Shown: positions 17,847 through 28,869, numbered from the stretch's first letter. The stretch is 64,000 bases of DNA from Pseudomonas cerasi (GCF_900074915.1 NZ_LT222315.1:79615-143614); one strand, 5' to 3'. Numbers and translations are program-made. The notes: generated by a model not told the origin, from the sequence alone.

Positions 17847-18251
17847 TCATGTTGATACCGATTTAAAATATTTTTTATACTTACATAAAATTTCTTCAAT
17901 ACGTAGCACTCTATAAAAGTGGGTCAATATCGAACAGGCATCTAAAGGAATCAATCTAGTGTGAGCCCGAACGGTGCTAAATTGCTTCTCGAACTCCAAA
18001 AGATCTAAAAGCTCCTTAAATTCTTCTTGCATACCAAGGCGATCTTCTTTTGAAGAAGATTGCCTTTGAAAGTAATAGCACACACCAACCCAACAGGGTT
18101 GAGTAGCGTCTAATAAAGCGTAAACGTCACTTGCAACTTGATCTATTGAAAATAGACCGCCAGATAATAAAGATGTATAACTTTCTTCTAAACGCATCAC
18201 ATCAACCAATTTCTTTAACTCAATTCTCACATCATCTTTTTCAATTTCCAT
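17847..18251 (-). CDS. Unknown protein beside transfer regulator
   Basis: A/T-rich gene for a 134-aa soluble helical protein. The ATG at 18249-18251 was chosen because GGAG lies six bases upstream. In-frame ATGs at 18263 and 18278 are alternatives. No motif is recognised. It converges with the XRE gene with only 6 bp between stops. Composition differs from the T4SS genes, suggesting separate acquisition. Confidence 0.6.
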   Translation of the reverse strand: MEIEKDDVRIELKKLVDVMRLEESYTSLLSGGLFSIDQVASDVYALLDATQPCWVGVCYYFQRQSSSKEDRLGMQEEFKELLDLLEFEKQFSTVRAHTRLIPLDACSILTHFYRVLRIEEILCKYKKYFKSVST

Positions 18252-18308
18252 TATTTTCTCCATACACTGTACACGCATTATCTATGATAAAAGAGACAGA
18301 CCTATTCA

Positions 18309-19655
18309 TCAGTTCTTGAAACTAGAACTCTTAGCACCTTGATCAAATGCGCAAGCCACGACCAACAAAACTGCTGATAAAATCAAGATCAGTACAACGC
18401 CATTTGTTGAGTGCGTTGGAGAGCTTGAAACCAAGGATAACGCTCCAAGTGGAGCTAGGCCACCCGCTATAGCAGTTCCAATTTCACGACCAGTACCAAC
18501 GCCTGATGATCTTGTATTAGCAGGAAACTGGCGACTCAAGAAAGAGCCTTGAGGAGCGAACATCATCGGCGCAAGTACGCCGGTCGCAAAACCTATAGCA
18601 ATGAATATCCACAAGCTCTGGCCTGTCTCCAAAAGCTGCATGAAGGTGTACGCAAATATTGCAGACAGCGTCCCTCCAGCCATCAATACTCTTTTGCTGC
18701 TCCAGCGATCACATAAAGCTCCAAAACAAGGAACCATGAAAATTGCTATTAGACTGGCAATGGTTACAGAAAGTGACGTGGTATTTGCTGAGACACCCTT
18801 ATACAAGGTGAGGTATGCAAGTGAAAATGTTTTGAATATATAGCTTAGAGCGTTGTATCCAATTGCAACAAGAAGCACTACAACAAGACCTTTTAAGTCT
18901 TTCTTAAGCAAAGTCAGCAAAGGCGCTTTTTCTATCCCTGTGTTCGACGTTAACTGAGACTCTTTTTCTTCACTAATCTCCTGGAACGCAATAGTTTCTG
19001 GAATGCTTCTGCGCACCCACAATCCCACCATCACAAGAACGATACTGGCTACAAATGGGATTCTCCACCCTCCAGCAAGCAAGAATGCTTCACCTTGCAT
19101 CGTCAGAAGATAGACCGTCAACGACGACAGAAGCAGCCCCAGGTTCAACCCTAGAGCGGGCCATGCGCCCTGGCTGCCGCGCTTGTTCTCGTCAGCATGC
19201 TCATACGCTGTGACAGCTGAAGCAGCGAGTTCAGCACCTGCGCCTAGACCTTGCAAGATTCGAATCACCACCAACGTTGCCGGTGCCCAAATGCCTAGCG
19301 TGGCATAACTAGGAATAAGTCCAATGATTGTTGTGCAAAACCCCATTAGGCAAAAGGTCACCATCAACATACGTTTGCGGCCAAACTTATCTCCGAGGTG
19401 TCCGAAAAGAATACCTCCCAACGGTCGAGCTATGAAGCCGATTGCGAAGGTCGAGAAAGACAGTAAGGTCGCATTTTGCGCATCAGCAGGATTAAAGAAA
19501 ACTTTAGAAAAAACCGTGGCAGCCATCAATGCATACAGATAAAAATCATACCACTCCAGCATTGATCCGACGATTGTTGCAGCTGCAACCTTCCGCAAAC
19601 GAATTTTGCGCTCGGTTGTAGTTTCATCTGGCATCAATTTATTTTTTTCACTCAT
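18309..19655 (-). CDS. MFS metabolite:H+ symporter (MHS family)
   Basis: The 448-aa product has 12 predicted membrane spans and an MFS signature loop between spans 2 and 3 (GHLGDKFGRKRML). The N-terminal WYDFYLYALMAATVF and PETIAFQEI near the middle are typical of metabolite:H+ symporters such as those for shikimate, dicarboxylates or betaine. It lies 40 bp downstream of the FAD oxidase gene on the same strand and probably imports that enzyme's substrate or a precursor. The substrate cannot be read from sequence. Confidence 0.9.
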   Translation of the reverse strand: MSEKNKLMPDETTTERKIRLRKVAAATIVGSMLEWYDFYLYALMAATVFSKVFFNPADAQNATLLSFSTFAIGFIARPLGGILFGHLGDKFGRKRMLMVTFCLMGFCTTIIGLIPSYATLGIWAPATLVVIRILQGLGAGAELAASAVTAYEHADENKRGSQGAWPALGLNLGLLLSSLTVYLLTMQGEAFLLAGGWRIPFVASIVLVMVGLWVRRSIPETIAFQEISEEKESQLTSNTGIEKAPLLTLLKKDLKGLVVVLLVAIGYNALSYIFKTFSLAYLTLYKGVSANTTSLSVTIASLIAIFMVPCFGALCDRWSSKRVLMAGGTLSAIFAYTFMQLLETGQSLWIFIAIGFATGVLAPMMFAPQGSFLSRQFPANTRSSGVGTGREIGTAIAGGLAPLGALSLVSSSPTHSTNGVVLILILSAVLLVVACAFDQGAKSSSFKN

Positions 19656-19695
19656 GGTTTTTCCATACTATTATAATTTATATTAACAGCACTGC

Positions 19696-20892
19696 TTAAA
19701 CTACAGAGCCTTCTAGTTTCGCCACTATCATTTCCGCTATTGGGATCGCAGATGTGGCTGCCGGTGATGGCGCATTACACACGTGCAGCATTCTGGATGT
19801 TTGTACAAACAGAAAATCTTGTACAAATCCTCCTTTGTTTGTGACGGCCTGTGCGCGTATGCCTGCGTCCGAAGATTTTAAGTCTTCAAGGTTGAGAGAG
19901 GGATAATACTGTCGGCATTGCTCTAGGTAGCTTTTCTTGCAGGCCGAGTTTCTAATTTCGCTGATACCCGAGCGTAAGTTTTTTCCCAGAAGTTTCCAAA
20001 AACCTGGATACAAACTATATTCCAAAACATCGCGCGCATTAAATGCAAGTTTTTTGTAGCCTTCGCGCGAAAGCCCAAGCACAGCATTGGGCCCAACCGT
20101 AACCCCTCCATCAATCATGCGAGTTAAATGGATCCCGAGAAATGGAAGCCCTGCTTCTGGCACTGGGTAAATCAGGTGATTGATGCTATTATTTTTTTCT
20201 GGCGGTAAACGAAAGTATTCACCACGAAAAGGTATGATCTGAAAATCGACATTCAGCCCAGCCATTGCAGCTAGGCGATCAGACTGTAAACCCGCGCAAA
20301 CTACAATTTTTTTAGACTTCCAGGATAACGCTTCTGATGACACCGATACGTGGCTCTCATGCTCCTGAATTGCAGCTATCGTTTGACCTAATGCTATTTC
20401 CCCACCGGCTTTAGTTATCACATCAGCCATGACATCTGACACGATTCGGTAATCCACAATACCGGTGCTGTCTACAAACAATGCACCAAGACCTGTAATA
20501 TTGGGTTCGCGTTGCCTTAGCTCCACAGCGCCAAGTCGTTCAACATTGAGCCCATTCTGTCTGGCTCGCTCTTCAAGATTGCTGAGCAAGGCAAGCTGCC
20601 GAGGATTAGATGCAACAAGCATTTTCCCGCAAACTTCAAATGGGATCTTGTGTTCGGTACAGAATGCTTTGCTCAGTTCTGCCCCGCGCTTGCACAGGCG
20701 GGCCTTCAAACTGCCAGGCTCGTAATAGATCCCAGCATGAATGACCCCGCTGTTGTGGCCAGTTTGGTGCTTTGCTATGGCGGCCTCTTTTTCCACGAGC
20801 ACCAACGAAGCGCCTGGATGAGCCTTAAGTAGCTGCATGGCTGTGGCCAGCCCCACAATCCCACCCCCAATCACACAAAAATCGTAAATCAT
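19696..20892 (-). CDS. lhgO: L-2-hydroxyglutarate oxidase-like FAD enzyme (LhgO/DAO family)
   Basis: The ATG at 20890-20892 with AAGGGA upstream gives 398 aa. The frame extends further only through a TTG. The N-terminal FAD-binding motif is VIGGGIVGLATA (about 6-17), with HNSGVIHAGIYY at about 47-58, which is characteristic of LhgO. It would oxidise L-2-hydroxyglutarate or a related 2-hydroxy acid to the keto acid, feeding electrons to the membrane. It is followed by the MHS transporter gene and preceded by a palindrome matching one in front of the divergently controlled GntR gene. Confidence 0.88.
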   Translation of the reverse strand: MIYDFCVIGGGIVGLATAMQLLKAHPGASLVLVEKEAAIAKHQTGHNSGVIHAGIYYEPGSLKARLCKRGAELSKAFCTEHKIPFEVCGKMLVASNPRQLALLSNLEERARQNGLNVERLGAVELRQREPNITGLGALFVDSTGIVDYRIVSDVMADVITKAGGEIALGQTIAAIQEHESHVSVSSEALSWKSKKIVVCAGLQSDRLAAMAGLNVDFQIIPFRGEYFRLPPEKNNSINHLIYPVPEAGLPFLGIHLTRMIDGGVTVGPNAVLGLSREGYKKLAFNARDVLEYSLYPGFWKLLGKNLRSGISEIRNSACKKSYLEQCRQYYPSLNLEDLKSSDAGIRAQAVTNKGGFVQDFLFVQTSRMLHVCNAPSPAATSAIPIAEMIVAKLEGSVV

Positions 20893-20912
20893 GAAAGTCC
20901 CTTTTAATGTCT

Positions 20913-20927
20913 GGTTGTCTGACAACC
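20913..20927. promoter_or_regulatory. GntR-type operator upstream of lhgO
   Basis: The palindrome GGTTGTC-T-GACAACC lies 21 bp before the lhgO ATG. Its core TTGTCTGACAA recurs in front of the gntR gene (21686-21696). Spaced half sites around one central base are typical for FadR/FCD-family GntR proteins. Confidence 0.85.
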
Positions 20928-20968
20928 AAAATTAACGGCGACAGGTACTGGTGCCCTCACGGATACCG

Positions 20969-21670
20969 CTACTCCATCACATCTATATTGAGGCGTAGAG
21001 CGGCAGAATTCAGATGCAAGCGAGCGCAGTTAGCGGCTTCAACCGGGTTGTGACTTTTGATCGCATCGTAAATTTCACGGTGCTCGCGGTTGGCACCGCT
21101 TGGACCTACCGCAAGCTTTGACGAGTTTTCCCACGCCATGAAACGAGCCCGGATGAGCTGGCTTTCTAGAAAGTCATGGAATGCAGCCAGGTATTCGTTT
21201 TTGCAGGCAGCTACGATGGCCCTATGAAATTCCACATCCGCCTTTGAAGATGCTTCAAAATTCCCGGCATTACCTTCCATCAGTGAGATGGCGTCAGACA
21301 GCCGCTCCAAATCTTTCGTCGTGTGCCGTTGCGCAGCCAGTGACGCGGCTTGTATTTCAATGCACGAGCGCAATTCAAACAGCTTAGCGAGATCCGCTGT
21401 ATGGCTCTCGCTGCTTGGCAGCCTAAAAACCGTTCCAGAGGGATTTTGAGAAACAAAAGAGCCGTTGCCCCGACGAATAACTAGCACGCCATCGGCTTTC
21501 AGCTGTGAAATGGCCTCGCGCACTACCGAGCGGCTGACGCCGAACTGATCAGCCAGCTCATGTTCTGTTGGCATCTTCGAGTCGGCTGGGAGCCCCCCAC
21601 TCGCTATTTCTTTGCGTATCGTTGACACGACACCTTCAACAAGGGATTGAGGTCGTGAGAAGCTGAGCAT
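20969..21670 (-). CDS. GntR/FadR-family repressor (FCD domain)
   Basis: The start at the ATG at 21668-21670 gives 233 aa. The N-terminal winged helix (about 8-75, including ELADQFGVSRSVVREAI) is followed by an all-helical FCD ligand domain (about 85-220) with a candidate metal-ligand pattern (D..FH, and H residues near the end). It lies upstream of lhgO and the transporter on the same strand. Matching palindromes before its own gene and before lhgO indicate autoregulation and control of the cluster. Confidence 0.92.
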   Translation of the reverse strand: MLSFSRPQSLVEGVVSTIRKEIASGGLPADSKMPTEHELADQFGVSRSVVREAISQLKADGVLVIRRGNGSFVSQNPSGTVFRLPSSESHTADLAKLFELRSCIEIQAASLAAQRHTTKDLERLSDAISLMEGNAGNFEASSKADVEFHRAIVAACKNEYLAAFHDFLESQLIRARFMAWENSSKLAVGPSGANREHREIYDAIKSHNPVEAANCARLHLNSAALRLNIDVME

Positions 21671-21685
21671 AATGTTTTTGTCCTG

Positions 21686-21696
21686 TTGTCTGACAA
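21686..21696. promoter_or_regulatory. GntR-type operator upstream of gntR
   Basis: TTGTC-T-GACAA has the same core as the operator in front of lhgO and is located 16 bp upstream of the gntR start codon. Confidence 0.8.
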
Positions 21697-21721
21697 TAAG
21701 GCTAGGGAATATAGGATCCAA

Positions 21722-22092
21722 ATTCCACTTTTCCCGACGAATGGCTGTGGGTGAGATTATGTTGATTCTCGCTTAGAGCGCACCGGCAGCAAGCGCGGAG
21801 CTGGGCAGCCCACAGCCACAGCATTGAATTGATGCTGTTGCGTCTTCATTTTCATGGACACTAAAAAGATGCCGCAGCCCAGAACGGGCTGGGCTGGGCG
21901 TGGACGATACAGGGATATTTTCACTAACTGTCTATGCAGTTCACCGACTCAGGCGCGCTATCAAAATCGCTTCGCTAACCAATGGGCGGCATTGCTTGAG
22001 AAACTCGATCAACTGCCGGGCTGGAATGTTGCATAGCTCGACTACGGGCGTGCGGCGAATAATGTTATATTCTTGACCTGACATTTCGTACA
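21722..22092. other. Non-coding or remnant stretch left of IS21 copy A
   Basis: About 370 bp without a convincing gene. A minus-strand frame of about 50 codons ends at 21941 and reads back across the insertion site, so a small gene or its remnant may have been separated from upstream sequence by the IS. Nothing else is recognised. Confidence 0.4.
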
Positions 22093-22177
22093 TGTCACCG
22101 CCACTGTAAAAATGACCCCCTAACGCCAACCTAGAATTGACCCCCCTGGGTAAAACTGGCGGCTTTGAGCTGCCAAT

Positions 22178-24006
<1,829 letters not shown>

Positions 24007-24125
24007 GTTGGCGATTTAGCACGGAAGGGGGTCACTTTTTAGTTGGCGTTGACACGTACACCTTTTGCGGGGTTTCGGTTTGTCACGAGTGCCAAGGTGG
24101 TAGAAGCCCTTGGCATTCGACTTTC

Positions 24126-24416
24126 TTACTCGCTGGATTGCCAGCCCTTCTTTTTCATGTAGTCCTTCATTGCCTCCTTGAACGCACCTACCTGCGATAT
24201 ATCATTGCTCGCGCAGAATGTGCGGAACTCACGCCTGAATGCTTGATCGAGCTTAAAGCCTAAGTCCACCAGTTTGTCGTCTGCCGCTACCTTAGTATTG
24301 TTACCAACTGCTGCCGTGTCGGCGGCTGATTTTGGTGGCTCACCCAAATCGCGACGTGGTGGTTTGGGCACCTTGACGACAGGGGCTTCGCCGGGCTTGG
24401 AAGTCTTGGTAGACAT
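24126..24416 (-). CDS. Small partition partner protein (ParB/ParG-like), locus 1
   Basis: The start at the ATG at 24414-24416 gives 96 aa. It has a disordered basic, proline-rich N-terminus (TSKPGEAPVVKVPKPPRR) and a C-terminal helical domain (FRREFRTFCASNDISQVGAFKEAM) suited to ribbon-helix-helix DNA binding. It lies 80 bp downstream of a ParA gene, with TTAGCTAA repeats between them that are the likely binding sites. Confidence 0.7.
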   Translation of the reverse strand: MSTKTSKPGEAPVVKVPKPPRRDLGEPPKSAADTAAVGNNTKVAADDKLVDLGFKLDQAFRREFRTFCASNDISQVGAFKEAMKDYMKKKGWQSSE

Positions 24417-24458
24417 AGCGTTGAGTCCTAAATTAGCGGTGACCTCATAATAACACAT

Positions 24459-24495
24459 TATTAGCTAATTAGCGCTTTAGCTAATTAGCTTTTAT
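24459..24495. repeat. Centromere-like TTAGCTAA repeats between par genes
   Basis: Two copies of TTAGCTAATTAGC are spaced about one and a half helical turns apart in the gap between parA and the small partner gene. The same octamer palindrome recurs at 25170-25187, 25237-25263 and 25461-25468, so it probably serves as operator or parS for partition locus 1. Confidence 0.75.
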
Positions 24496-24496
24496 G

Positions 24497-25147
24497 CTAT
24501 TTAGTGAGTCGGCTGAAGTGATCGACAGCTGATTGGATGACTTCCATTGCCTTGGCGCGTGGGCTCCGAAATGAGGTTTCGGTTACAGAGCGGCCCTTGT
24601 TCATTGCGTCTGCATAGCAATCTTGGTGCTGGATTGAACCAGCGAGTGTGGCGAAGCGCGTTTTTCCCAGGTACTCGCGTGCGGCATCAGTTGCCGCATC
24701 GCGCTTTGTAGCCTTGCATAGGGCAAACACTATGCGGTCTACCGGCACGCCGTGCAGATCGGCCAAGGCGTTGGCAAGCGCAATTTGTGGGTCGAGGTCG
24801 TCTAAAGTTAGGCCCGTTGGCAGTATCAGCAAGTTGCTGGCCTTGGCGATCTTCACAGTTTCTTCGGTGGCGTTCGCCGGGCCGTCGAAAATGTATAGAT
24901 CGGCATCTCCGGCGCGACTGACTGCGGTGGCCACATTGCCAAAGAGCTGTACCGGAATAGCGGGTTCGATGTTAGCCAGCAGACGGCGCTGCTGCCAGTT
25001 GGTAGCTGTAGCTTGTTTTGTGTCGAGGTCGATAATCTTAGTTTCCCAACCTGCTGCCGTGTAGGTGGTAGCAAGTGCGCGCGCGATTGTAGATTTCCAA
25101 GCGCCGCCTTTTTGAGAGATGCAGCCGATAGCAAGAGGGGGTAGCAT
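24497..25147 (-). CDS. parA: ParA-type partition ATPase, locus 1
   Basis: The 216-aa product is a small type Ib ParA. The deviant Walker region near the N-terminus reads SQKGGAWKST (about 11-20), where almost all relatives have KGGVGKT/S, so W replaces the usual G before the second Lys. The rest fits the family (KIIDLDTKQ and DLYIFDGP, the A' and B motifs). It is followed by a small DNA-binding partner gene and flanked by TTAGCTAA repeats. It would position plasmid copies at division. Confidence 0.88.
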   Translation of the reverse strand: MLPPLAIGCISQKGGAWKSTIARALATTYTAAGWETKIIDLDTKQATATNWQQRRLLANIEPAIPVQLFGNVATAVSRAGDADLYIFDGPANATEETVKIAKASNLLILPTGLTLDDLDPQIALANALADLHGVPVDRIVFALCKATKRDAATDAAREYLGKTRFATLAGSIQHQDCYADAMNKGRSVTETSFRSPRAKAMEVIQSAVDHFSRLTK

Positions 25148-25165
25148 TTGCGGGGATTCCTTTTT

Positions 25166-25263
25166 ATCGAATTAGCTAATTAGCTAAGATTAAGCAAAGT
25201 ATAGCCATGATCTGGATGAGTGCAAGCAGATTATTGATTTAGCTAAATAGCTAAATCGCTAAA
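25166..25263. promoter_or_regulatory. parA promoter region with TTAGCTAA/TTAGCTAAAT repeats
   Basis: Upstream of parA are AATTAGCTAATTAGCTAA (25170-25187) and ATTTAGCTAAATAGCTAAAT (from 25237), overlapping tandem copies of the same motif found downstream of parA. They are likely autoregulatory operators or part of the centromere. Confidence 0.7.
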
Positions 25264-25446
25264 GGCATTAACCCACCTAGCTATGCCGATAACAGCAATT
25301 GGCCATTCATCTTATGGTCGGTTGGTTGCTCCATTGCAGCCTCGGCCGCCAGCGCTACGTAACGCTCCTACGGCTCTTAATGTTGTGGCCTTGGAACTGG
25401 CGCAAGGCCATGCCCGGCTCGACCAAGTAGACGCCTTTCTCAGAGT

Positions 25447-25482
25447 CGCGATTGCGCTAATTAGCTAATTAGCACAATCGCG
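25447..25482. repeat. 36-bp near-perfect palindrome with central TTAGCTAA sites
   Basis: The arms CGCGATTG / CAATCGCG enclose GCTAATTAGCTAATTAGC with a single mismatched pair. It carries the par motif in its centre and lies about 170 bp upstream of the resolvase gene. It may be part of the centromere or a resolution site. Confidence 0.75.
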
Positions 25483-25656
25483 AGCTGACCTATTCCTGTG
25501 CTTAGCGCCGAAAAGACACAAAGGTGTAGCGGTGCAAAATGATACGGCTCAAATGGGTAGCTCTTTTCTACATAGCTCTTTAGGATTGCTTTCTGGAGAA
25601 ATGAGCCACCCCTGATAGACTCTGTCCCTTTGGGTATACCTAAATAGGCCATCTTC

Positions 25657-26298
25657 ATGACAACTCTCAATATTGCGCGGGTGTACCTGCGTGTCAGTAC
25701 CGAAAACCAGGACTTGCAGCGCCAGGAAGCGATCATTGGCAATGCGCGAGGCTCGGGCTACTACGTGGCTGCGGTCTATCGCGAAAAGGCCTCGGGCGCT
25801 CGATCCGACCGCCCCGAGCTGTTGCGCATGATCGAGGACCTGCAACCAGGTGAAGTCGTCATTGCGGAAAAGATCGATAGAATCAGCCGTCTACCTCTGA
25901 CGGAAGCAGAAAAGCTTGTGGGCGCGATCAGGGCCAAGGGCGCACGCTTGGCGGTGCCCGGCATCGTTGATCTTTCGGAGTTGGCCGAGGTATCCAGTGG
26001 CGTCGCCAAGGTGGTACTGCAGGGCGTCCAAGACATGCTGTTGCGTGTGGCCTTGCAAATAGCCCGTGACGACTTTGAAGACCGCCGTGAGCGACAGCGC
26101 CAAGGCATCGACTTGGCCAAGGGCGCAGGTCGGTACGTTGGTCGTAAGCCGGATACCAAAATGCATGAACGGATCATCGCACTTAAAAACGGTGGGTGTA
26201 GCATTGCGGAGACTGCGCGACTGGCCGGGATCAGTGTCAGCCAGGTAAAGCGTGTTTGGGCACAGCGCCAGGCTAAGCTTGAGCAGATAAAATTCTAG
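25657..26298 (+). CDS. Serine recombinase (plasmid multimer resolvase)
   Basis: The 213-aa product has an N-terminal resolvase domain with catalytic Ser in YLRVSTENQD (about residues 10-19) and conserved Arg residues (IDRISR). A C-terminal HTH follows (SIAETARLAGISVSQVKRVW). Size and domain order match Tn3-type resolvases used by plasmids to resolve multimers. It is downstream of partition locus 1, a usual stability module. Confidence 0.92.
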   Translation: MTTLNIARVYLRVSTENQDLQRQEAIIGNARGSGYYVAAVYREKASGARSDRPELLRMIEDLQPGEVVIAEKIDRISRLPLTEAEKLVGAIRAKGARLAVPGIVDLSELAEVSSGVAKVVLQGVQDMLLRVALQIARDDFEDRRERQRQGIDLAKGAGRYVGRKPDTKMHERIIALKNGGCSIAETARLAGISVSQVKRVWAQRQAKLEQIKF

Positions 26299-26445
26299 CC
26301 GGCACGAGAGTCTGTCTACCGTCAGCAGTGCTTACCGTACGTTTTTTTCGGAACTCTGCGGGCTATCATACTTAATTCTTTGTAGAATAACGGCATCTTG
26401 CCACCCATGAGCCGTCAGGCTTTTTCCAAGGATTGAGGAAGTTTG

Positions 26446-27441
26446 ATGAACGCTTTGATGACAGCCATCTGTATAGCGTGGGCTGGGTTTTTCTTTCTGT
26501 TTTATCGTGGACTCTATCACCGGCATGTTCGTCATGCTGCGTATGCCGAGTTTGCACGGGCCACGTTCACGGCAGTGCAAGCTCATTTCCCCGAGTTGAA
26601 ATCTAAAAGCACGAGCCTCGTTATCGACAAAGGCTTTGGGATCAAAGATGACGAAGCTTGGCAGGAGGCGCTTCATACTTTCATTTCGCATCGAGTTGTT
26701 TCTGAGCTGAGCCCCAGGACCAGAGAGGCTTTGAAAGCGTCACCGAGTGCCAGCAAGGTTTTCTCTACGTTGACTGTCAACCTAGTGCTGTCACTTATCG
26801 CGCATCAGAGCATGCCTGATACCTACAACATCACCGAAGCTATCGCCTCGATTGAGGAGCCCGAGGACCCAATTGCATTTCTAACCGGTACGCCTAAATT
26901 CAAGCCGAAGAAGGAGGTATTGACCCGCTTGGCGGTTGCGGTGTTGGCAGTCGGACTTATGGGAGGGACATCACCTTCAAATGCAGCCAGTGGAGAAGCT
27001 TTTTCCCCTCTATCTGCATGCAGCGCGCTTGCCGATATCGACGGTTTTCAGCCAAACAAAAGCGGCTACGTTGAGCTTTACGATGGCATTTTCTCTTGCG
27101 CCACACCTTACAAGGAGTTGGGAAACCAAGCGTTGCCTAACAACATAGCGCTGTATGGCAAAGGAAATGCAAGCGAAGTCACGCGTGTGAAATTGATGCT
27201 TAACGTCAATGTTTCCTCACATGGGGCCCAAGACGCCAAACTTTTGGCAAGCCTCTGCACGCAGATGATAACCAACGTCACTGGGATTTCGGCTTCCGAT
27301 CTAGAACAGAAAATAGCCCAGGGCAAGCCTTTCAAACAGCCTTTCCACGGTTATAACGCGTACCTAGATAGGACTGTATGGAAAACAGGGAAAGGCTACG
27401 AGCTTAACTGCGGTATTGCTACGCTGAATAACAAGGAGTAA
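26446..27441 (+). CDS. Unknown membrane-anchored protein, first of a pair
   Basis: The ATG at 26446 is preceded by GAGGAA. The product has 331 aa. One hydrophobic helix lies at about residues 4-21, a soluble helical region follows, and a second hydrophobic stretch sits near residues 165-182. Beyond that is a probable periplasmic domain containing cysteines (SACSALADIDGF, IFSCATPY, ELNCGIAT). No family is recognised. It ends only 3 bp before the next gene, so the pair is co-transcribed. Confidence 0.75.
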   Translation: MNALMTAICIAWAGFFFLFYRGLYHRHVRHAAYAEFARATFTAVQAHFPELKSKSTSLVIDKGFGIKDDEAWQEALHTFISHRVVSELSPRTREALKASPSASKVFSTLTVNLVLSLIAHQSMPDTYNITEAIASIEEPEDPIAFLTGTPKFKPKKEVLTRLAVAVLAVGLMGGTSPSNAASGEAFSPLSACSALADIDGFQPNKSGYVELYDGIFSCATPYKELGNQALPNNIALYGKGNASEVTRVKLMLNVNVSSHGAQDAKLLASLCTQMITNVTGISASDLEQKIAQGKPFKQPFHGYNAYLDRTVWKTGKGYELNCGIATLNNKE

Positions 27442-27444
27442 GTG

Positions 27445-28476
27445 ATGTTCTCAATTATGCTCAGCGGCGTACCGCACGGAATAAATCCACGGTGGTGGGT
27501 TGTCACAGGCGTAATAACTGCGTTGGGAGTGAACGTTTTTGCGTCAAGCTGGATCTCCGGTTTGATGCTGATATGTCTTGCCATTTTGATCAGCCCCCCA
27601 GTCTACGACCGCTTGCTGGTGGCCATCAAAGTCGGGGATCCGCTCCACTTGCGGATGTTGGTCGTCCTGATAGGTCTGACTGCTTCTACGTATGTGCTGA
27701 ACGTTCACACCTCACGTATGGAGGATCAGCGCGTCGCTACAGCCAAAGCAGAGCAGGATCGTACGGATCAACTCGAACGTGAAGCCAGCGCAGCAGTTGC
27801 ACACGCAAAGATTGAGAGCACCCGGCAGTTCTACCTAACCAACAAATCTTCGATATTGCGAGAAATGGCTACCGCGCTTGACTCGAGAGACGTCAATAAA
27901 GCAACCGCCATCAACGCCAGATATGCCTCTGTTATTACGGATCCTGAGTATCTGGTGCTGCAGCAGAAGCTGGCGAGACTCGCTGCTGAGATGGCTCAGG
28001 CCACGCGTGAGCAAGAGCGTAAGGACAATATTGCGGGACTGCTTAACGATCTCAAAACTGTAGACGCCGCCGATTACACCAAAGCAATGTCACTCTACAC
28101 CTCACTGCTTGAGCTTGAACCCGCCAACAAGACATACCAGCAAAGTCTTGAACGCTTCAAGAAAGCTGAAGCTTCACGTCAGGCGAAAATCGAGGCCGAT
28201 CAACAGGCCGCAGCGGCGCGTGCTTCACGCACTAAACAGATCGAAAGCCAGTTCAGCCAATGGGATGGTTCGCACCGAACATTTGAGAGGCTGATCAAAC
28301 AGGCCATGAATGATCCCGACAGCTATGAACACGTCGACACCCGATACGTAGATAAGGGTAAATTTATCCGGGTCTACTCCACGTTTAGAGGTAAAAACGC
28401 CTTTGGAGGGACTGTCAAAAATACCCGAATAGCTGACTTTGACATTGATGGAAATTTCTTGCGAGAAGTCGAATAG
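27445..28476 (+). CDS. Unknown membrane protein with coiled coil, second of a pair
   Basis: The ATG at 27445 follows AGGAG by eight bases. The 343-aa product has three hydrophobic stretches within the first 90 residues, then a long charged helical coiled-coil region (about 95-265, A/E/K/Q-rich). A compact C-terminal domain follows, with NDPDSYEHVDTRYVDKG and FRGKNAFGG. That C-terminal motif occurs in many uncharacterised bacterial membrane proteins. The exact role is unknown. It is coupled to the upstream gene. Confidence 0.75.
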   Translation: MFSIMLSGVPHGINPRWWVVTGVITALGVNVFASSWISGLMLICLAILISPPVYDRLLVAIKVGDPLHLRMLVVLIGLTASTYVLNVHTSRMEDQRVATAKAEQDRTDQLEREASAAVAHAKIESTRQFYLTNKSSILREMATALDSRDVNKATAINARYASVITDPEYLVLQQKLARLAAEMAQATREQERKDNIAGLLNDLKTVDAADYTKAMSLYTSLLELEPANKTYQQSLERFKKAEASRQAKIEADQQAAAARASRTKQIESQFSQWDGSHRTFERLIKQAMNDPDSYEHVDTRYVDKGKFIRVYSTFRGKNAFGGTVKNTRIADFDIDGNFLREVE

Positions 28477-28869
28477 AGTAGTGTCGAGCAGCCAACAGAA
28501 TCCCCACGGCCGCGCCATACGGGGCGGCCAGTCTGCAGTTTAAAGAGTTGTCATGCAGTTGATTGAGGTGACGCAGTCAAGCAGGTGATTGGCTAGAATA
28601 ACGCAAATGCTCGTCTGAAAGACGGGTGGACACTGCTGGCCGTGGTGTCTGCAAGCTTGAACAATGGCTCAGCGTCGGCGATGTACGTGCTAGGTAAATC
28701 TGGGCCTGTTGAGCAGGAGCCGGAAAAAGACGGGAAAGCGATGATCGGTGAATAATCCTGCCGCAGCGGGTGATGTCTACCACTTTCAATCCCAATGCAC
28801 TATCTTGCGAGAGGAGCCCACAGCCGCCCAAATTTGGCATCATGCCGCCGCTCAGTACCTTTCAAAACG

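Noticed and set aside
28577..28843. Minus-strand 88-codon frame in the gap after the membrane pair
   Set aside because: Low-complexity composition, no ribosome site, no motif. More likely chance or remnant.
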